A DNA stretch of 64,000 nucleotides from Cryoendolithus antarcticus (GCA_002077065.1 NAJO01000051.1:124001-188000), one strand, 5' to 3'; positions 11,701-21,542 are shown, counted from the first letter of the stretch. The notes: a model not told the origin generated them from the sequence alone. A program made the numbers and translations.

Positions 11701-12081
11701 CAGGCCATGCGTGTACGTATTGTCGCTAATCAGCCTGACCGCCGGTCGTCCAGGTCCGCCATTCGGCCACTTGTTGGTCGTGTCCACCGAGATGAGCGCA
11801 GACTTGTTACCATTCGACACTGTAGCGTAGCGATTTTGCTGTGCCGTCTGCTTGTTCACATACTGCACGTGGCCATACGTCGGATCATAATCATTGTAGA
11901 AGTTGAATTTGTTGAAGAAGATCGCCGGGTTGTAGTCATCAATCAGCTTGTACGTGCCTGCTGCCGGCGCTCCATTGCCTGGGTAGTATGCTCCACCGGA
12001 AACGCTTTGTGCATTAGCAACGAGAAAGAAGGAGGGAAACAAGAAGACAGCGATCCTCGAAATGAATGGCGAGGACCGCAT
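5709..12081 (-). CDS. Giant secreted GH16 glucanase-like protein with six PAN/Apple-like modules and mucin-type repeats
   Basis: Three exons (12081-11607, 11550-7789, 7729-5709) join in frame to 2,085 codons. The introns are 56 and 59 bp with GTAAGT...TGCAG and GTGAGT...TCAG ends. Residues 1-24 are a signal peptide ending near ANA-QS. Residues 25-350 are a GH16 domain; the catalytic ExDxxE motif reads GEFDIIEGVH and is restored exactly across intron 1. Six Cys-rich modules of 80-105 residues follow, near 415-500, 542-628, 980-1065, 1155-1258, 1272-1354 and 1652-1744. Each has the pattern of YxIxC, then CxxxC, then a GxCxLK end, like PAN/Apple domains. The linkers are Ser/Thr-rich. There is no clear GPI signal. 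The likely role is cell-wall beta-glucan binding or remodelling outside the cell. The GH16 call is firm; the PAN call and function are inferred. Two separate genes are possible but the splice phases argue against it. Confidence 0.8.
6177..6494 (-). repeat. Tandem duplication of a 53-codon unit in the GH16-PAN gene
   Basis: Two adjacent units of 159 bp (6494-6336 and 6335-6177) encode near-identical 53-residue blocks. Each has a TTTTTAISYVPSTIYS core and ends in YGVSTAVSVSYVPAS. They differ at a few positions only, mainly in the middle. The unit is Ser/Thr/Tyr/Val-rich and probably forms an O-glycosylated beta-rich spacer. Confidence 0.9.
6498..6641 (-). repeat. GPGTG-coding minisatellite
   Basis: An imperfect tandem array built on a 12-bp unit encodes alternating GPGT and GAGT for about 48 residues (protein residues about 1776-1823). 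Third positions vary among units, so the peptide repeat is kept while the DNA drifts. It links PAN module 6 to the 53-residue duplication. Confidence 0.9.
7026..7241 (-). repeat. GSGGTG-coding Gly-rich tandem repeat
   Basis: About 72 codons of imperfect six-residue units (GSGGTG, SSGGTG, GTEGTG and similar) lie just before PAN module 6. It is an 18-bp unit with substitutions. It probably forms a flexible glycine linker and is a likely site of length variation between strains. Confidence 0.85.
9089..10141 (-). repeat. Serine/threonine mucin-type low-complexity region of the GH16-PAN gene
   Basis: About 350 residues between PAN modules 2 and 3 are mostly Ser with Thr, Ala and Pro, including runs of eight or more serines. 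A loose unit ending in PxYG or PPxY recurs. On the DNA it appears as irregular repeats of AGC/TCG/TCA codons. Heavy O-mannosylation is expected. Confidence 0.8.
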
Positions 12082-12791
12082 AGTGACAACGCAATGTCGC
12101 TGTGATTTCTTGAGTGCAGTACCGACAACGAGCACGGCTGAGCGGCAACGATCGCAGCAGAAACTTGCGAGATACTCTCCACGCGAGACGCGTTGTTGAC
12201 GGACTTATTCTACATTCCTGGGCTACTCGGGCGGGCACCTTATGTCTCTCTATGCATTCCATCGCCACTACAGGCGCTTGCCAAGTCGGCTGCCACTCCT
12301 CTGCAAATGGTAATCGCATTTAGTCAGCTGAGCTTGAAATCATGAAGTCAGTGAATACTGGTTGTGGTGAAACATCAAAGCACGCGAGATGTGAATGGCA
12401 GCATCGTTCCCACGTCATGACGAGAGTAGGTGAACGCCTAATGGTGCGAAGTTGGCGAGCCACTGCGTAGGAGCAAAGGGCTGGCGCGTCAACGTTGCCA
12501 GTATGAGTCTCTGGGACGGCTGGTAGATCAATTGATGGGAAAAGATACATGTACATGTAGTCGACAATGGAAGGAGACGACATGAGACGCGACTCCTTGG
12601 CCGTTCGTCGCGGCTTGAGCCGAAAGCTTAAACCGGCTTCACTGCTCCATCTTGTCAAGAGATCGATGCACATGCTCGAAACCGGTTCTGTACTATTCAA
12701 AGTGATCGTACAATCCTAGACTGATTTCTATGCAATCCTTTGCCCATCTCCCAACACCTCGGCTACCCAGTACAAATCCCCACCCAGACTC
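12082..12791. other. Intergenic: KEX2 3' side and GH16-PAN upstream region
   Basis: No gene is supported here. The stretch holds the KEX2 3' region and the promoter of the GH16-PAN gene. The only pattern noticed is a perfect 14-bp palindrome at 12547-12560 (TACATGTACATGTA), about 470 bp upstream of the GH16 start. Short ORFs on both strands have no protein-like features. Confidence 0.6.
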
Positions 12792-15278
12792 CTACTTCTC
12801 GCTCTCCTTCGGCACCTCCACATCCCGATACCTCTCTTTCCCGTGCTCGTCCCCTTCCTCGTCCTCACTACTCTCTCCAAGCTCAAAAGACTCCTCCTCG
12901 CCATCGCTCCCCTCAGCGAAAGCGTCGTATAGCTCCCCAGCCCTGCGATTCTTCTTGCCACCGACGATGCCCGGCGCGGCACCGTCAGCGTCATCATGGT
13001 CCACCATCTCGAAGCCGTAGTCGTCGCGACTCATCCATCGCGCCCGTTTTCGGCGCTGATAGAGGTAGTAGCCTAGTAGTGCGGCGAGGAAGACGACGAT
13101 GAGGACTGCGGCGCCGTAGATCCAGACTTGCGTCCGCTTGGAGGCTCCGAAGGTCGGGAAGGGCCGAGGAAGGAAGTCACTGTTGGTTGATGTTGCGGTG
13201 GCTGGGAGAGATTCAGCAGGTGAAGTCTCAGTAGGTGTGGAGGATGGAGTAGAGGTGGGTTTGGCATTTACGGGACGATCAATGTGGTCCGTTGGGTTGC
13301 CTGCTGGTGCGCCAGTCTCAGTCGGGACCGCTACGGAGGTAGTGCCTACGACAGCATCTTCACGATCATGATCGTCGTCATCGTGATCTGTCGGCAACGG
13401 TAGTAGAGGTTGCTTCGAGGCATCGATGCTTTCACCCCAGAGACGGAGGCGCCAGTCCGTGAAGCTACCTTTATTGTCATCGACGAGGGTGTCCTTCACA
13501 ACGACCGTCCAGTTGCCGATGCCGGACTCGGCCCAGTGAGCAACTGACATGAAAGTCCAATCGACGTACCCTGCAGCGACATTGTCGTTTCGGCGATGCG
13601 TGGCCAGGTGGGAGACCATACCCGAGGGCGATCTCAGCTCTACAGACAGATCTCCTCTACGCATATGTTCGACGTTCATCGTCACTGTGACGTGTTCCAA
13701 ACGCTCAAGATTGGCGTCTTTTAGCATCTCCGCGGTGACCTGTACAGTGCTGGCAAGTCCTTGATCACCTTGCGGTACCTCGTGCTTGACATGCTGCCAG
13801 GGCGAGTAGTACCACGCCTGCGGCTTGACGTTCTTCCAGGTCTTAGCAGCTTCGACCAAAGCCCACGCATCGGCCTTACCATAGCCATACTGATGCGAGA
13901 ACTCCCTACCGAAAGCCTTATTCAGCTGCCAATCACCTGGATTCTCGACCTTGACAGCAGTGAGTGCTGTGAGCCATTGGAAGTCTCGCCATCCGAGCTT
14001 GGGGTTGACCTCCAGCATCAGTGCGTAGATCCCAGCGACTAAGGGACCTGCCGCAGACGTGCCGCCATGGCTGTTGTAGCATTTGTTCTGCCCCACATCC
14101 GTTGTGTGTATCGCATCGCCAGAGCCCGAGGAGTACGTGACTACAAGCTGAGCGCTGCACTTCTCGGAGTAATACGGATGCAGCCCCTTGCGATCGATGC
14201 CACCGACACTAACGGAGTAGATGCTGTTCGTGTATCCGTCAAAATTGCAGTTGTCGTCATTGGCAGCACCATTCCCGATGGCAAACACATAAATCGATCC
14301 CAAGCCTTGTCGACCCTTCTGCACACCATTTACCATTGCCCGCCGAATAAGCACACCGGGTCCCTCCATCGCTGTGCCGTCGTCGGGCGGTCCCCAAGAG
14401 CAAGAGTAAATGTGGTTCTTCTCAAATGCGTAGTTCATGGCCACAGCCTCGTCGGCGTCCGATATTATCTTGGACAAAATCCGTTCGCCTGCGACCTTCG
14501 AATCGTACGCAACTCCAACGCCGCAGACATTGTTCTTCACAGCCGCCACCTCCCCAGCACATCGTGTGCCGTGTCGATCGTCACTCAACCGCGGCTTCGG
14601 ATCATCGACCTGATCATTAAAGTCATAGCTCCCCTCCGCAAAGTAATTATCCTTCAAATCATCGCTGTCCATATCCAATCCATCGTCCACAATACTGATC
14701 GTACTGTTCTTTCCCGTAATACCCTGTGCCCAAACACCGGTGACATTTATGTCATGCCCAAGTTGCACGTGATTATACAAGTGCCATTGCTCCTGGAAGA
14801 TAGGATCACCAATATCCAACGCTTTTGCCAAGTCTATCCCCTTTTGCACTGCCGCGTCCACGGGCGCTTCGCCCTGTCGTCGCTGTAGCCGCGCTTCCTG
14901 GAAAAGAGGCGGTAATACGCTTCGTTTTACCAACGGAAATCGCTTGTGCAGCTCCTGCTTCTGCGAGAGCAAGACATGGTCCAGCGCATGAGGCTCATCG
15001 GATCCGGCTTCCCGCTTCCGCCGCCGCCATTTGAGGTCCTTTCTCGCCGTCTCGATGTGATTGTAGCCATGTTGCCGATGTGTGCGGAAGATATGATGGT
15101 CATCTAGTTTGCCAAGGGGTCCATCGTATTGAAGATCCAGTGCCGAGGAAACATCCTCAGGTCGAACACCTTGCTTTAGGTGAACTGCGTAGTAGTCGTG
15201 AGTGTCGTAGTCTCGTGCTGCCAGCACAGGAGATAGTATCGATGAGATCGCTATGAGCGCGCGAGTCAACTTCATCAT
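12792..15278 (-). CDS. KEX2: Kexin, Kex2-type proprotein convertase
   Basis: An intronless ORF of 828 residues from the ATG at 15278; the frame is open upstream but without an ATG. MMKLTRALIAISSILSPVLA is a signal peptide. The propeptide carries basic sites including HKRFPLVKR. The subtilisin-type catalytic residues are visible: Asp in SIVDDGLDMD (about 199), His in DDRHGTRCAGE (about 236), the oxyanion residue in AIGNGA (about 336) and Ser in HGGTSAAGP (about 408). A P-domain follows (about 490-630), then a Ser/Thr/Pro stalk and one transmembrane helix. The tail is acidic and phosphorylatable, with YGFEMV as a possible TGN-retrieval signal. Kex2 cleaves secretory proteins after KR/RR in the late Golgi. 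The adjacent GH16-PAN protein carries KR sites. Confidence 0.96.
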   Translation of the reverse strand: MMKLTRALIAISSILSPVLAARDYDTHDYYAVHLKQGVRPEDVSSALDLQYDGPLGKLDDHHIFRTHRQHGYNHIETARKDLKWRRRKREAGSDEPHALDHVLLSQKQELHKRFPLVKRSVLPPLFQEARLQRRQGEAPVDAAVQKGIDLAKALDIGDPIFQEQWHLYNHVQLGHDINVTGVWAQGITGKNSTISIVDDGLDMDSDDLKDNYFAEGSYDFNDQVDDPKPRLSDDRHGTRCAGEVAAVKNNVCGVGVAYDSKVAGERILSKIISDADEAVAMNYAFEKNHIYSCSWGPPDDGTAMEGPGVLIRRAMVNGVQKGRQGLGSIYVFAIGNGAANDDNCNFDGYTNSIYSVSVGGIDRKGLHPYYSEKCSAQLVVTYSSGSGDAIHTTDVGQNKCYNSHGGTSAAGPLVAGIYALMLEVNPKLGWRDFQWLTALTAVKVENPGDWQLNKAFGREFSHQYGYGKADAWALVEAAKTWKNVKPQAWYYSPWQHVKHEVPQGDQGLASTVQVTAEMLKDANLERLEHVTVTMNVEHMRRGDLSVELRSPSGMVSHLATHRRNDNVAAGYVDWTFMSVAHWAESGIGNWTVVVKDTLVDDNKGSFTDWRLRLWGESIDASKQPLLPLPTDHDDDDHDREDAVVGTTSVAVPTETGAPAGNPTDHIDRPVNAKPTSTPSSTPTETSPAESLPATATSTNSDFLPRPFPTFGASKRTQVWIYGAAVLIVVFLAALLGYYLYQRRKRARWMSRDDYGFEMVDHDDADGAAPGIVGGKKNRRAGELYDAFAEGSDGEEESFELGESSEDEEGDEHGKERYRDVEVPKESEK

Positions 15279-16017
15279 CGCTGACACACTCCAGAAGCAA
15301 GTGTGCTCGCGCCTAGCGAGCAAAGGTCGCTAAATGTGGTCTCGGTGATCGGTCCCATTTAGGTCGTTCGTGCATGCATTTCTTTCCAATGAATATGGGC
15401 GGATCGTGCGTGTCAGCCAATCGTCAGTCTATGGAATCAATGTCCAAAGGTCACCGTGCCGTACTGACGTTGCTGTCAACGGCAAAGACCGTAGAATATG
15501 TCCCCGTAAGTAAGCCAGATCGACACAAAGGGGACACGGCAGCTGCAGCCGAGGATCGTGCCGAACCCTCTATGGCGATCATACATATGCTTGATACTCA
15601 AATGCGGACAGCACGTTCTAGTGGAGTGCTTAAATGCGAATGCTACTGTCCAATGTGCAGCTTGTACTGCCAGCGATAGATCAGATTTTTTAGATGCTTC
15701 GTGTGTGCTGGAGCGGGCTGCCTTACACTTCATTACTGAGAACAAAGGTAGTGCTGTGCAGAATGGCCTGCAACTTGAGCCTAGGCAGCTGAAGAGGCCA
15801 ATGCGGGTACTACAGCGTACAGGAGCACACTCGATGTTACTCCAGCTATCCTCGAAGGACTTCTAATCTACCCTGGCCCCATGTATCATGCCATCGACAC
15901 GACGCCTAACGCCTGCCTCCCGTGAACGCTGATTGATGCTCATCAGGGTACTTCAAACTAAGCAAGCCAAACGTCCGTTGTCGATCGCATTACCCCCATT
16001 CCTAGTCTATACCTCTT
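15279..16017. other. Intergenic: upstream of KEX2, downstream of YDJ1
   Basis: Both flanking genes are on the minus strand, so this holds the YDJ1 3' region and the KEX2 promoter. I see no coding pattern, repeat or RNA gene. Confidence 0.55.
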
Positions 16018-17364
16018 CTACTGCGACGCGCACTGCACGCGCTCGCCGCCAGCGTGCATCTCGTCCTCATCGTCCTCCATGCCATTGCCCATGTTCGCCC
16101 TGCCAGCTTCGCGTCCGCTCTCGACAGTCTCGAGTTGGTAGTCTTCCGTCATAGCGTCTGGCGGTGGGATGGCCTGGGGCTTCCTGGGAGGTAGCACAGA
16201 TTCGAGTGCTTTGATCTGGCGGTCGTTGATGGTCGTTGGGTTGCCCTCGGCGTCTTTGGGACCGAAGAGCTTGTCGGGGAATTCGACGTCGAACTGTACG
16301 TAGAGGTTGCCGAAGTCGTGGTGGCGGTAAGAGGGCATGCCCTGGCCGCGGATGACTTTGATCTCGCCTGCGATTATGTCAGTATGCTGTACGGTATTGA
16401 GATTGGAGTGATATCGCTTACCTGGTGAGATAACCTCGCCTGGGAGGATCTCCACTGTCAACCACCGCTCATCAAGATGCTCGATGTAGATCGCGCCACC
16501 AGCGAGTGCAGTCAACAGGTCAATCTTTGCGTGGTAGAACAGATCGTCACCCTTGCGCTGGAACCTCGGATGAGGCTTCTGGTCGATCTCGAACTGCACA
16601 TCGCCCGGCTCCACGCCCGGCATCTGATCGCCTTCACCTCTGAAGTCAATCTTCGTACCCGGCTGCACACCACGGTCGACATGCACGTGCAACACCTTCC
16701 GCTCGATAATCGTCTTCTTGCCGTGGCACTGCTTGCACTTATCCTTCTCGCGAATCTGCTCGCCCTCACCATTACAATCCGGGCACACGGTCTGGAAGCG
16801 TTGGATCATCGGTCCCATCTGCCTCATCATCGTCTTCATACCCTGCCCGTTGCAGCCAGCGCAAGTCTTCACCGCGCCTTCCTTACCGCCACGGCCCTCG
16901 CACTTCGGGCAGATGACGCTCTTTTGCAATGCCAGCTTCGAGACCTTGCCGCGATAGATGTCCTCGAGCGAGACTTTGTGCTGGTGGTTGATTGTGCGTG
17001 CCTTCTTTGGTCCAGTGTCGCGTCCGCCGCCGCCGAACATGCCACCGAACCCTCCTCCTCCACCACCGCCACCACCGAAGAATTGTGCGAACAAGTCCTC
17101 GGCGGCCATGCCACCGCCGCCTCCCATTCCGCCACCTTGCTCGAGACCGGCCTCGCCATAGTTGTCGTAGAGTTGACGCTTCTGGGGTTCCGAAAGTGTT
17201 TCGTAAGCATGTGATATTTCCTTGAACTTCTCGGCGGCGTCTGCTGAGGGGTTTTTGTCGGGGTGATGTCTGAGGGCACCCTTGCGGTACGCGCTCTTCA
17301 GCTGTGCATCTGTGGCATCTGGTGCTACGCCCAGCACATCGTAGAACTTGGTTTCCTTGACCAT
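16018..17364 (-). CDS. YDJ1: Type I Hsp40 co-chaperone, Ydj1/Mas5-like, farnesylated
   Basis: Two exons (17364-16422 and 16367-16018) give 430 residues. The order is a J domain with HPD at 34-36, a Gly/Phe-rich region (about 75-115, with long Gly runs), and four CxxCxGxG-type zinc motifs ([32 protein letters not shown]). Two beta-barrel client-binding domains follow, and the protein ends in the CaaX box CASQ, identical to that of yeast Ydj1. It stimulates Hsp70 ATPase in the cytosol and on ER membranes. The 54-bp intron (16368-16421, GTAAGC...GCAG) is a multiple of three and stop-free. Removing it restores the family sequence at ISPG-EIKV; retaining it would add 18 residues. A heat-shock element lies about 430 bp upstream. 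Confidence 0.96.
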   Translation of the reverse strand: MVKETKFYDVLGVAPDATDAQLKSAYRKGALRHHPDKNPSADAAEKFKEISHAYETLSEPQKRQLYDNYGEAGLEQGGGMGGGGGMAAEDLFAQFFGGGGGGGGGFGGMFGGGGRDTGPKKARTINHQHKVSLEDIYRGKVSKLALQKSVICPKCEGRGGKEGAVKTCAGCNGQGMKTMMRQMGPMIQRFQTVCPDCNGEGEQIREKDKCKQCHGKKTIIERKVLHVHVDRGVQPGTKIDFRGEGDQMPGVEPGDVQFEIDQKPHPRFQRKGDDLFYHAKIDLLTALAGGAIYIEHLDERWLTVEILPGEVISPGKRYHSNLNTVQHTDIIAGEIKVIRGQGMPSYRHHDFGNLYVQFDVEFPDKLFGPKDAEGNPTTINDRQIKALESVLPPRKPQAIPPPDAMTEDYQLETVESGREAGRANMGNGMEDDEDEMHAGGERVQCASQ

Positions 17365-18043
17365 GGTGAATGAGTGATTGTTGGGCTGTGGTATGTGCTA
17401 GAGGATCTTTCCAAGGCGAGATTTGGTGTTGTCTGTCGGACCTCAGGCGATTCTGATTTTCCTTCTCTATGCAGGAGAGCTGAATCCAGCCAGTCAGCAC
17501 TGTAGAAATGTGTAGAAGAGATGACGATGGCAAGTGAAAGGCCACAAAAATTAGCTAATCGCGGGTAGCGCGATTGCCTGCCGGAGGCTGAACTTGCCCT
17601 TGCCAAGCTGATGGATCGATCTCTGATTGTTTCCACTCACACTGCGCGATGTCGTTGTGGGCTGATGATAGCAGAAATATGAGTCACAGAACGTGTGGAG
17701 AGTGCGCGATGTGAATATGTGCAACGCAGAAACATCCTAGGTACAACGATCCCATCGTTAACGGAGCAAGCGTTCGGCGTTGACGCGGTGGAAGGTTCCA
17801 GAACGGAAGCCTCAACCTAACCTCATCAGCCACAGCGGCCTCACTCACTGCCAGTGTGTACACCGTCAAATTCAGATCACTACATGACATGGCTCAAGGC
17901 GAAGATTACTTCGGCGGGAATTCTGCAGACGTCTGCCAAGAGAGTGCACGACGGACTTCATGCAACAATTGAGCTTCGTAGGTATCGTTTCGCAGGAATC
18001 AGAAATCATCTCACCGAGCTGGTCGAAAGATCAAAGCAGTTCG
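17365..18043. other. Intergenic: YDJ1 promoter region
   Basis: The upstream region of YDJ1. It contains the heat-shock element listed separately at 17790-17804. No coding potential was recognised. Confidence 0.6.
17790..17804. promoter_or_regulatory. Perfect three-unit heat-shock element upstream of YDJ1
   Basis: The sequence GGAAGGTTCCAGAAC is three contiguous inverted nGAAn units (gGAAg, gTTCc, aGAAc), the canonical Hsf1 trimer site. It lies about 427-441 bp upstream of the YDJ1 start. Hsp40 genes of this class are known Hsf1 targets in fungi, so the position makes sense. Function is inferred from the sequence only. Confidence 0.6.
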
Positions 18044-19421
18044 TCATTTCCTTTCCACGAGTGATAAAAATTCGGGATCAGAGCTCAACTTGCCAGGGCC
18101 CATTCCTCCAGGTCTGGCGCCTGCGTTAGCGAGCCTTGCATTGACGAGCGTGTAGAGGGTATTGCGCTCGTCCTTGACGTTCCCGGATGCAAGCTGAGGG
18201 CTGGTCCCAAGTCCGCAAGATCACGAAGACGTTCCCAATCCTACGTTGTGCGATGCCATCGCTTGCTGGAGCTATCCTGACCTCGTAATCACGAGGTCGG
18301 ATCTTACTGGTGAAGCGCCAGAGACACCCGCCTCGCCAATGCTTCCGAAGCCTGCAGGTCGGCCCATAATTTGTCAACGATTTCGAATACCTGATCTCCA
18401 TTTAGATTCCTGATCTCTTCTGAGGCAACGGATGTATCTCGTGGGTCCTCGTCGTCGGCTGCAACGTGCGGCCCAGCGTCCGTGTCGTCTGTGAGGTCAA
18501 TGACGCCATCTCTATACCGATCAACGCTCTCCACAGGCGCGAGAGGAGTGCCTCGCGCGATCCCTGCACCAGGCCTCCTTCCTACAGCCTCCCCCTCAGC
18601 CTCGAGCTCCCGTTCCCCCAGCTCCTCCGCCTCACGCAGATGGTGACTCTGGCGCTGCACTTGCGAGGCCCTATCAAGCAATTGCACTGGCGGCGGCATT
18701 CTAAGTCGACGTTCCTATCGTTCCCGTATCCGAGTCCCAGCGCGGGTGCTTGTGATGGCCCAGCCGCAGCCTTCAGGCCTCTGTAATTCTTCAACGCGTG
18801 CCCCACCATGAGTGCCCCGAAGTACGCAGCCAGCGCTTATCCAACTAACGAACTCGCTCTCCACTGAACTGGGTCTGCCGACTCGCTCAACCACCCTGTT
18901 GTCGCGTCCGTATCCCGTTCATTGCAACCATAGGCGATAGCGTCCTCCACTAAATGGGACCTCGGATAACGGATCGGGCAGACTATCCCTCCGTATGTAT
19001 GCAGGAAAGATGCTACCAGGAAGTCGCGGTCCATCGAGAAGTCATGCGAGTCTGCGTGCAGAACTAGCAGCTTGTCGAAAGCTTGCTTGCGCGGCCTGTC
19101 AGCTTCGCTCCCGTAAAAGCCTTGCCAGCGGAAACCAAGTGCCTCATATCTGGTCTGGACAAGCTGACGTTGGGCATGCCATGTCTCTGCGACATACATC
19201 TCAGGATTGAGCATAATGTCTGAAATCCGAGTCCTTTGCCTTCGCCAAGCCACGAGTGGCAGCCTCAATTCTGGCAACGAGTCCAAACCTGCCATAGTGT
19301 CGATGTCACCCGGGTCAGCGGTTGGCTGAAGTAGTGTCTCGCGCAGCTCACTGATTCTGGCCGTTTCTGTTCTCGTGAGTAATAATGTGAGCCAATGGCG
19401 ATGCCTGATACTCGCTTCGGC
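18044..19421 (-). CDS. Hypothetical multi-exon protein, N-terminus unresolved
   Basis: No family recognised. Three open blocks appear to belong together. Exon A is 19421-18850, starting at an acceptor after GACTAG. Exon B is 18700-18308. Exon C is 18194-18044, ending in TGA. Proposed introns are GTTAGT...CTTAG (149 bp) and GTAAGA...CCTCAG (113 bp); their phases match and give about 371 residues. Block A contains LLLTRTETARISELRETLLQ and a charged, tryptophan-containing region. Block B is acidic (VIDLTDDTDAGP) with a helical end. Block C contains DERNTLYTLVNARLANAG. No start codon was found for block A, so at least one 5' exon above 19421 is missing. Blocks A and B each also contain an ATG, so two small genes remain possible. 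Confidence 0.42.
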
Positions 19422-20084
19422 CTAGTCTTGAATGGAGAGATGTATCGAGACTTGACCCAACAAACAGAGGCAAGGACACCAGCGACTCGAAGGAGAGAAA
19501 GTAATAAGGATCAGCACAGCGAAAGCACATCTTCGGCCGCGTAGCGCTTGCTCAGACAGCACCAGTGCGCTCCTGCGCAAGCCCTTTCGAAATCAGCGAA
19601 GGCAGACCAACCTCCGCAACTTGCATTGCAGATATATGTATCTCTTGGCGACCTACTCGTATGCGGTCGTGAGCGCTGGAACTGCGCTTCCAAGTCAAAA
19701 TTCGCATGACATGTGCGCAACCCGTCGCTCGTGTGATGGCGAATATCGGCAAGTACTAGATCAGATACAGCACATCGAATGTTTTATCGTCAAGGCGTTC
19801 ATGGTCAGTGTCTCAACAAGATATTATCGGCTTGGCATTTTCTGCCATCGCGAGATAGATCTTAATACACGCAGAGTCATGAAATGGTGAAGGCAGGAAT
19901 AGGCAATTGGCACAGCATGCAATCTGCCATCGAACACATGTCCAGAGGTGAGGGAAAAAATCGTTCATCCGGCCAGCTGCAGTGCGGTATCTTCATTACC
20001 GCCCTTACCCCGTTCCTTCATAATCAGCAGCAAACTCCAGTAGAATGCGCCGAGCTTTCTCTCAACGTCACTTCATCCACGACT
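19422..20084. other. Intergenic or unresolved 5' exons
   Basis: Between the two hypothetical minus-strand genes. Short minus-strand open stretches around 19511-19750 (for example one containing VAEVGLPSLISKGLAQERTG) could be 5' exons of the 18044-19421 gene, but no splice chain could be fixed. Confidence 0.35.
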
Positions 20085-20732
20085 TCACTCCTTTACCTTT
20101 TCCACCTCCCCCAACTTCTCATCCTCCCTCAACAGCCCGAGCGCAATGTAGTCCTCCTTCGTCATCTCACCCTGCTCAATGATCTTCACACTCTCAACCC
20201 TCGTCGCCATCTCTACCAACACATCTTCACATTCCATCGTTCTCAGCTCATCCCTCGCCAAGCCACCAACGAGCAGTACTTCAACATATGCCCTCAGCAT
20301 ATAGCCAATACGACTCATACCCGCCAACTCGAACTCATCCTGCGGCACAGCCTTGGAGCCTCCTTTGCGCTTCGCACCCCACTTGCCATCGAAAGCCGCA
20401 ACGACACTCTTCGCATTGAGCCGACCCTTCACACGCACCTCCGGAAATGCGAGATGGGCACGCTCAGCGACTTTGCCGGGCCAGAGCTTCTGGCCGTGAG
20501 TAGTGACGAATGAATAGAGAAAATTGTGCTTGTTGGCTGCATTGTTCCAGGCTTCCAGATTCATTGTCGAACCCTGTATGGGCTTACCATAGTAGTCGAT
20601 GAACTCGAATGACAGCAGATGGCGAATGACAAGCGACTTGAAGGCCTCGAAGCGCGAGTGGTCGTCGGGTGAGTTCTGGAAGCGGAAGGTCAGGGAGCGG
20701 TAGGCTTGGAGAAGGAGGTAGTGGTCGGCCAT
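20085..20732 (-). CDS. Hypothetical protein, 215 residues
   Basis: Family not recognised. The start MADHYLLLQAYRSLTFRF at 20732 is preferred over an upstream in-frame codon (20852) because the added 40 residues look non-coding. The sequence is globular in composition: an N-terminal helical part (FEAFKSLVIRHLLSFEFID), a basic middle (KWGAKRKGGSK), a hydrophobic GYMLRAYVEVLLVGGLARDEL helix, and a charged C-terminus ending in EKVKE. No signal peptide or transmembrane segment is obvious. The regular codon structure over 216 codons supports a real gene. Cytosolic or nuclear location is a guess. Confidence 0.6.
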   Translation of the reverse strand: MADHYLLLQAYRSLTFRFQNSPDDHSRFEAFKSLVIRHLLSFEFIDYYGKPIQGSTMNLEAWNNAANKHNFLYSFVTTHGQKLWPGKVAERAHLAFPEVRVKGRLNAKSVVAAFDGKWGAKRKGGSKAVPQDEFELAGMSRIGYMLRAYVEVLLVGGLARDELRTMECEDVLVEMATRVESVKIIEQGEMTKEDYIALGLLREDEKLGEVEKVKE

Positions 20733-21542
20733 TGTTAATGATTTTGGTTGCTCGCCTGATCTTTGTGTCGGAGAGTGTTCGGGTATTTCTTGGGAGAGTG
20801 GTGGGCATTTTGTAATTGAGAGGCAAGCAATGCAATTGCATCGTCGTCTCATGCACAGGCACGTGAGTGGGCAACGGCATCACTTCGAGGTCCTTCACTG
20901 TGGGTACTGTGGAGTGGTTGCGCTGGAGGTCGCTGAGGTAGGCGGAGGGTGGGAGATCGTCAGGCAGCAAGCGGGTAGACTGCAGAAAGGAAGCAACGTT
21001 AGGTCATTAATCATAGAAAAACATTTTGCGAATGCTGAGAGAGCGCATGAACAGGCCACTGTTATTGTACCGGTAGTGACACGGGCGGAGCAAGACGCTC
21101 TGGCGATCAAGCCGTTTACTTGCGCGGCTAGAGGCTGTCGGTTGCACGCCATATCAGAGGTCGCACTCTGAACGGCTGCGTCGCTGTTACGACTAGCTCG
21201 AATCGGGCCTCTCAATGTGCTCATAGTATTCTGCCGCCGATAATGGGCGTTCAGTACCCACGCAGATGCCGCCACCATGCGACATTGAGCAAACTAGCAG
21301 TCGAGTAGCTGTCCCACAGCGCTGCAGAGGCTGCAGACTCACTTTTGATACCTCACTTGCAACTTTGAGGTCCAAAGTGCACGTGACAGTAAGCTTTCCG
21401 TCCGCAAATAAGCGCGTACCGACATGTAAAGTCACTGTCACTCAATCCTTTTCGACATATTCCTCATAACAACACCAAGATCTTCTTGACTCTCTCACCA
21501 TTGCGATACCAAACATCACAATCCTCATACTCAATCGTCACC
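20733..21542. other. Intergenic, divergent promoter region
   Basis: Lies between two divergently transcribed hypothetical genes. The 21440-21542 part is C/A-rich and resembles a fungal 5' leader. Nothing else recognised. Confidence 0.5.

Noticed and set aside
14067..14888. 273-codon plus-strand ORF inside KEX2
   Set aside because: Exactly antisense to the catalytic domain of KEX2, which is unambiguous.
16477..17214. 245-codon plus-strand ORF opposite YDJ1
   Set aside because: Antisense shadow of the zinc-finger and Gly-rich parts of YDJ1.
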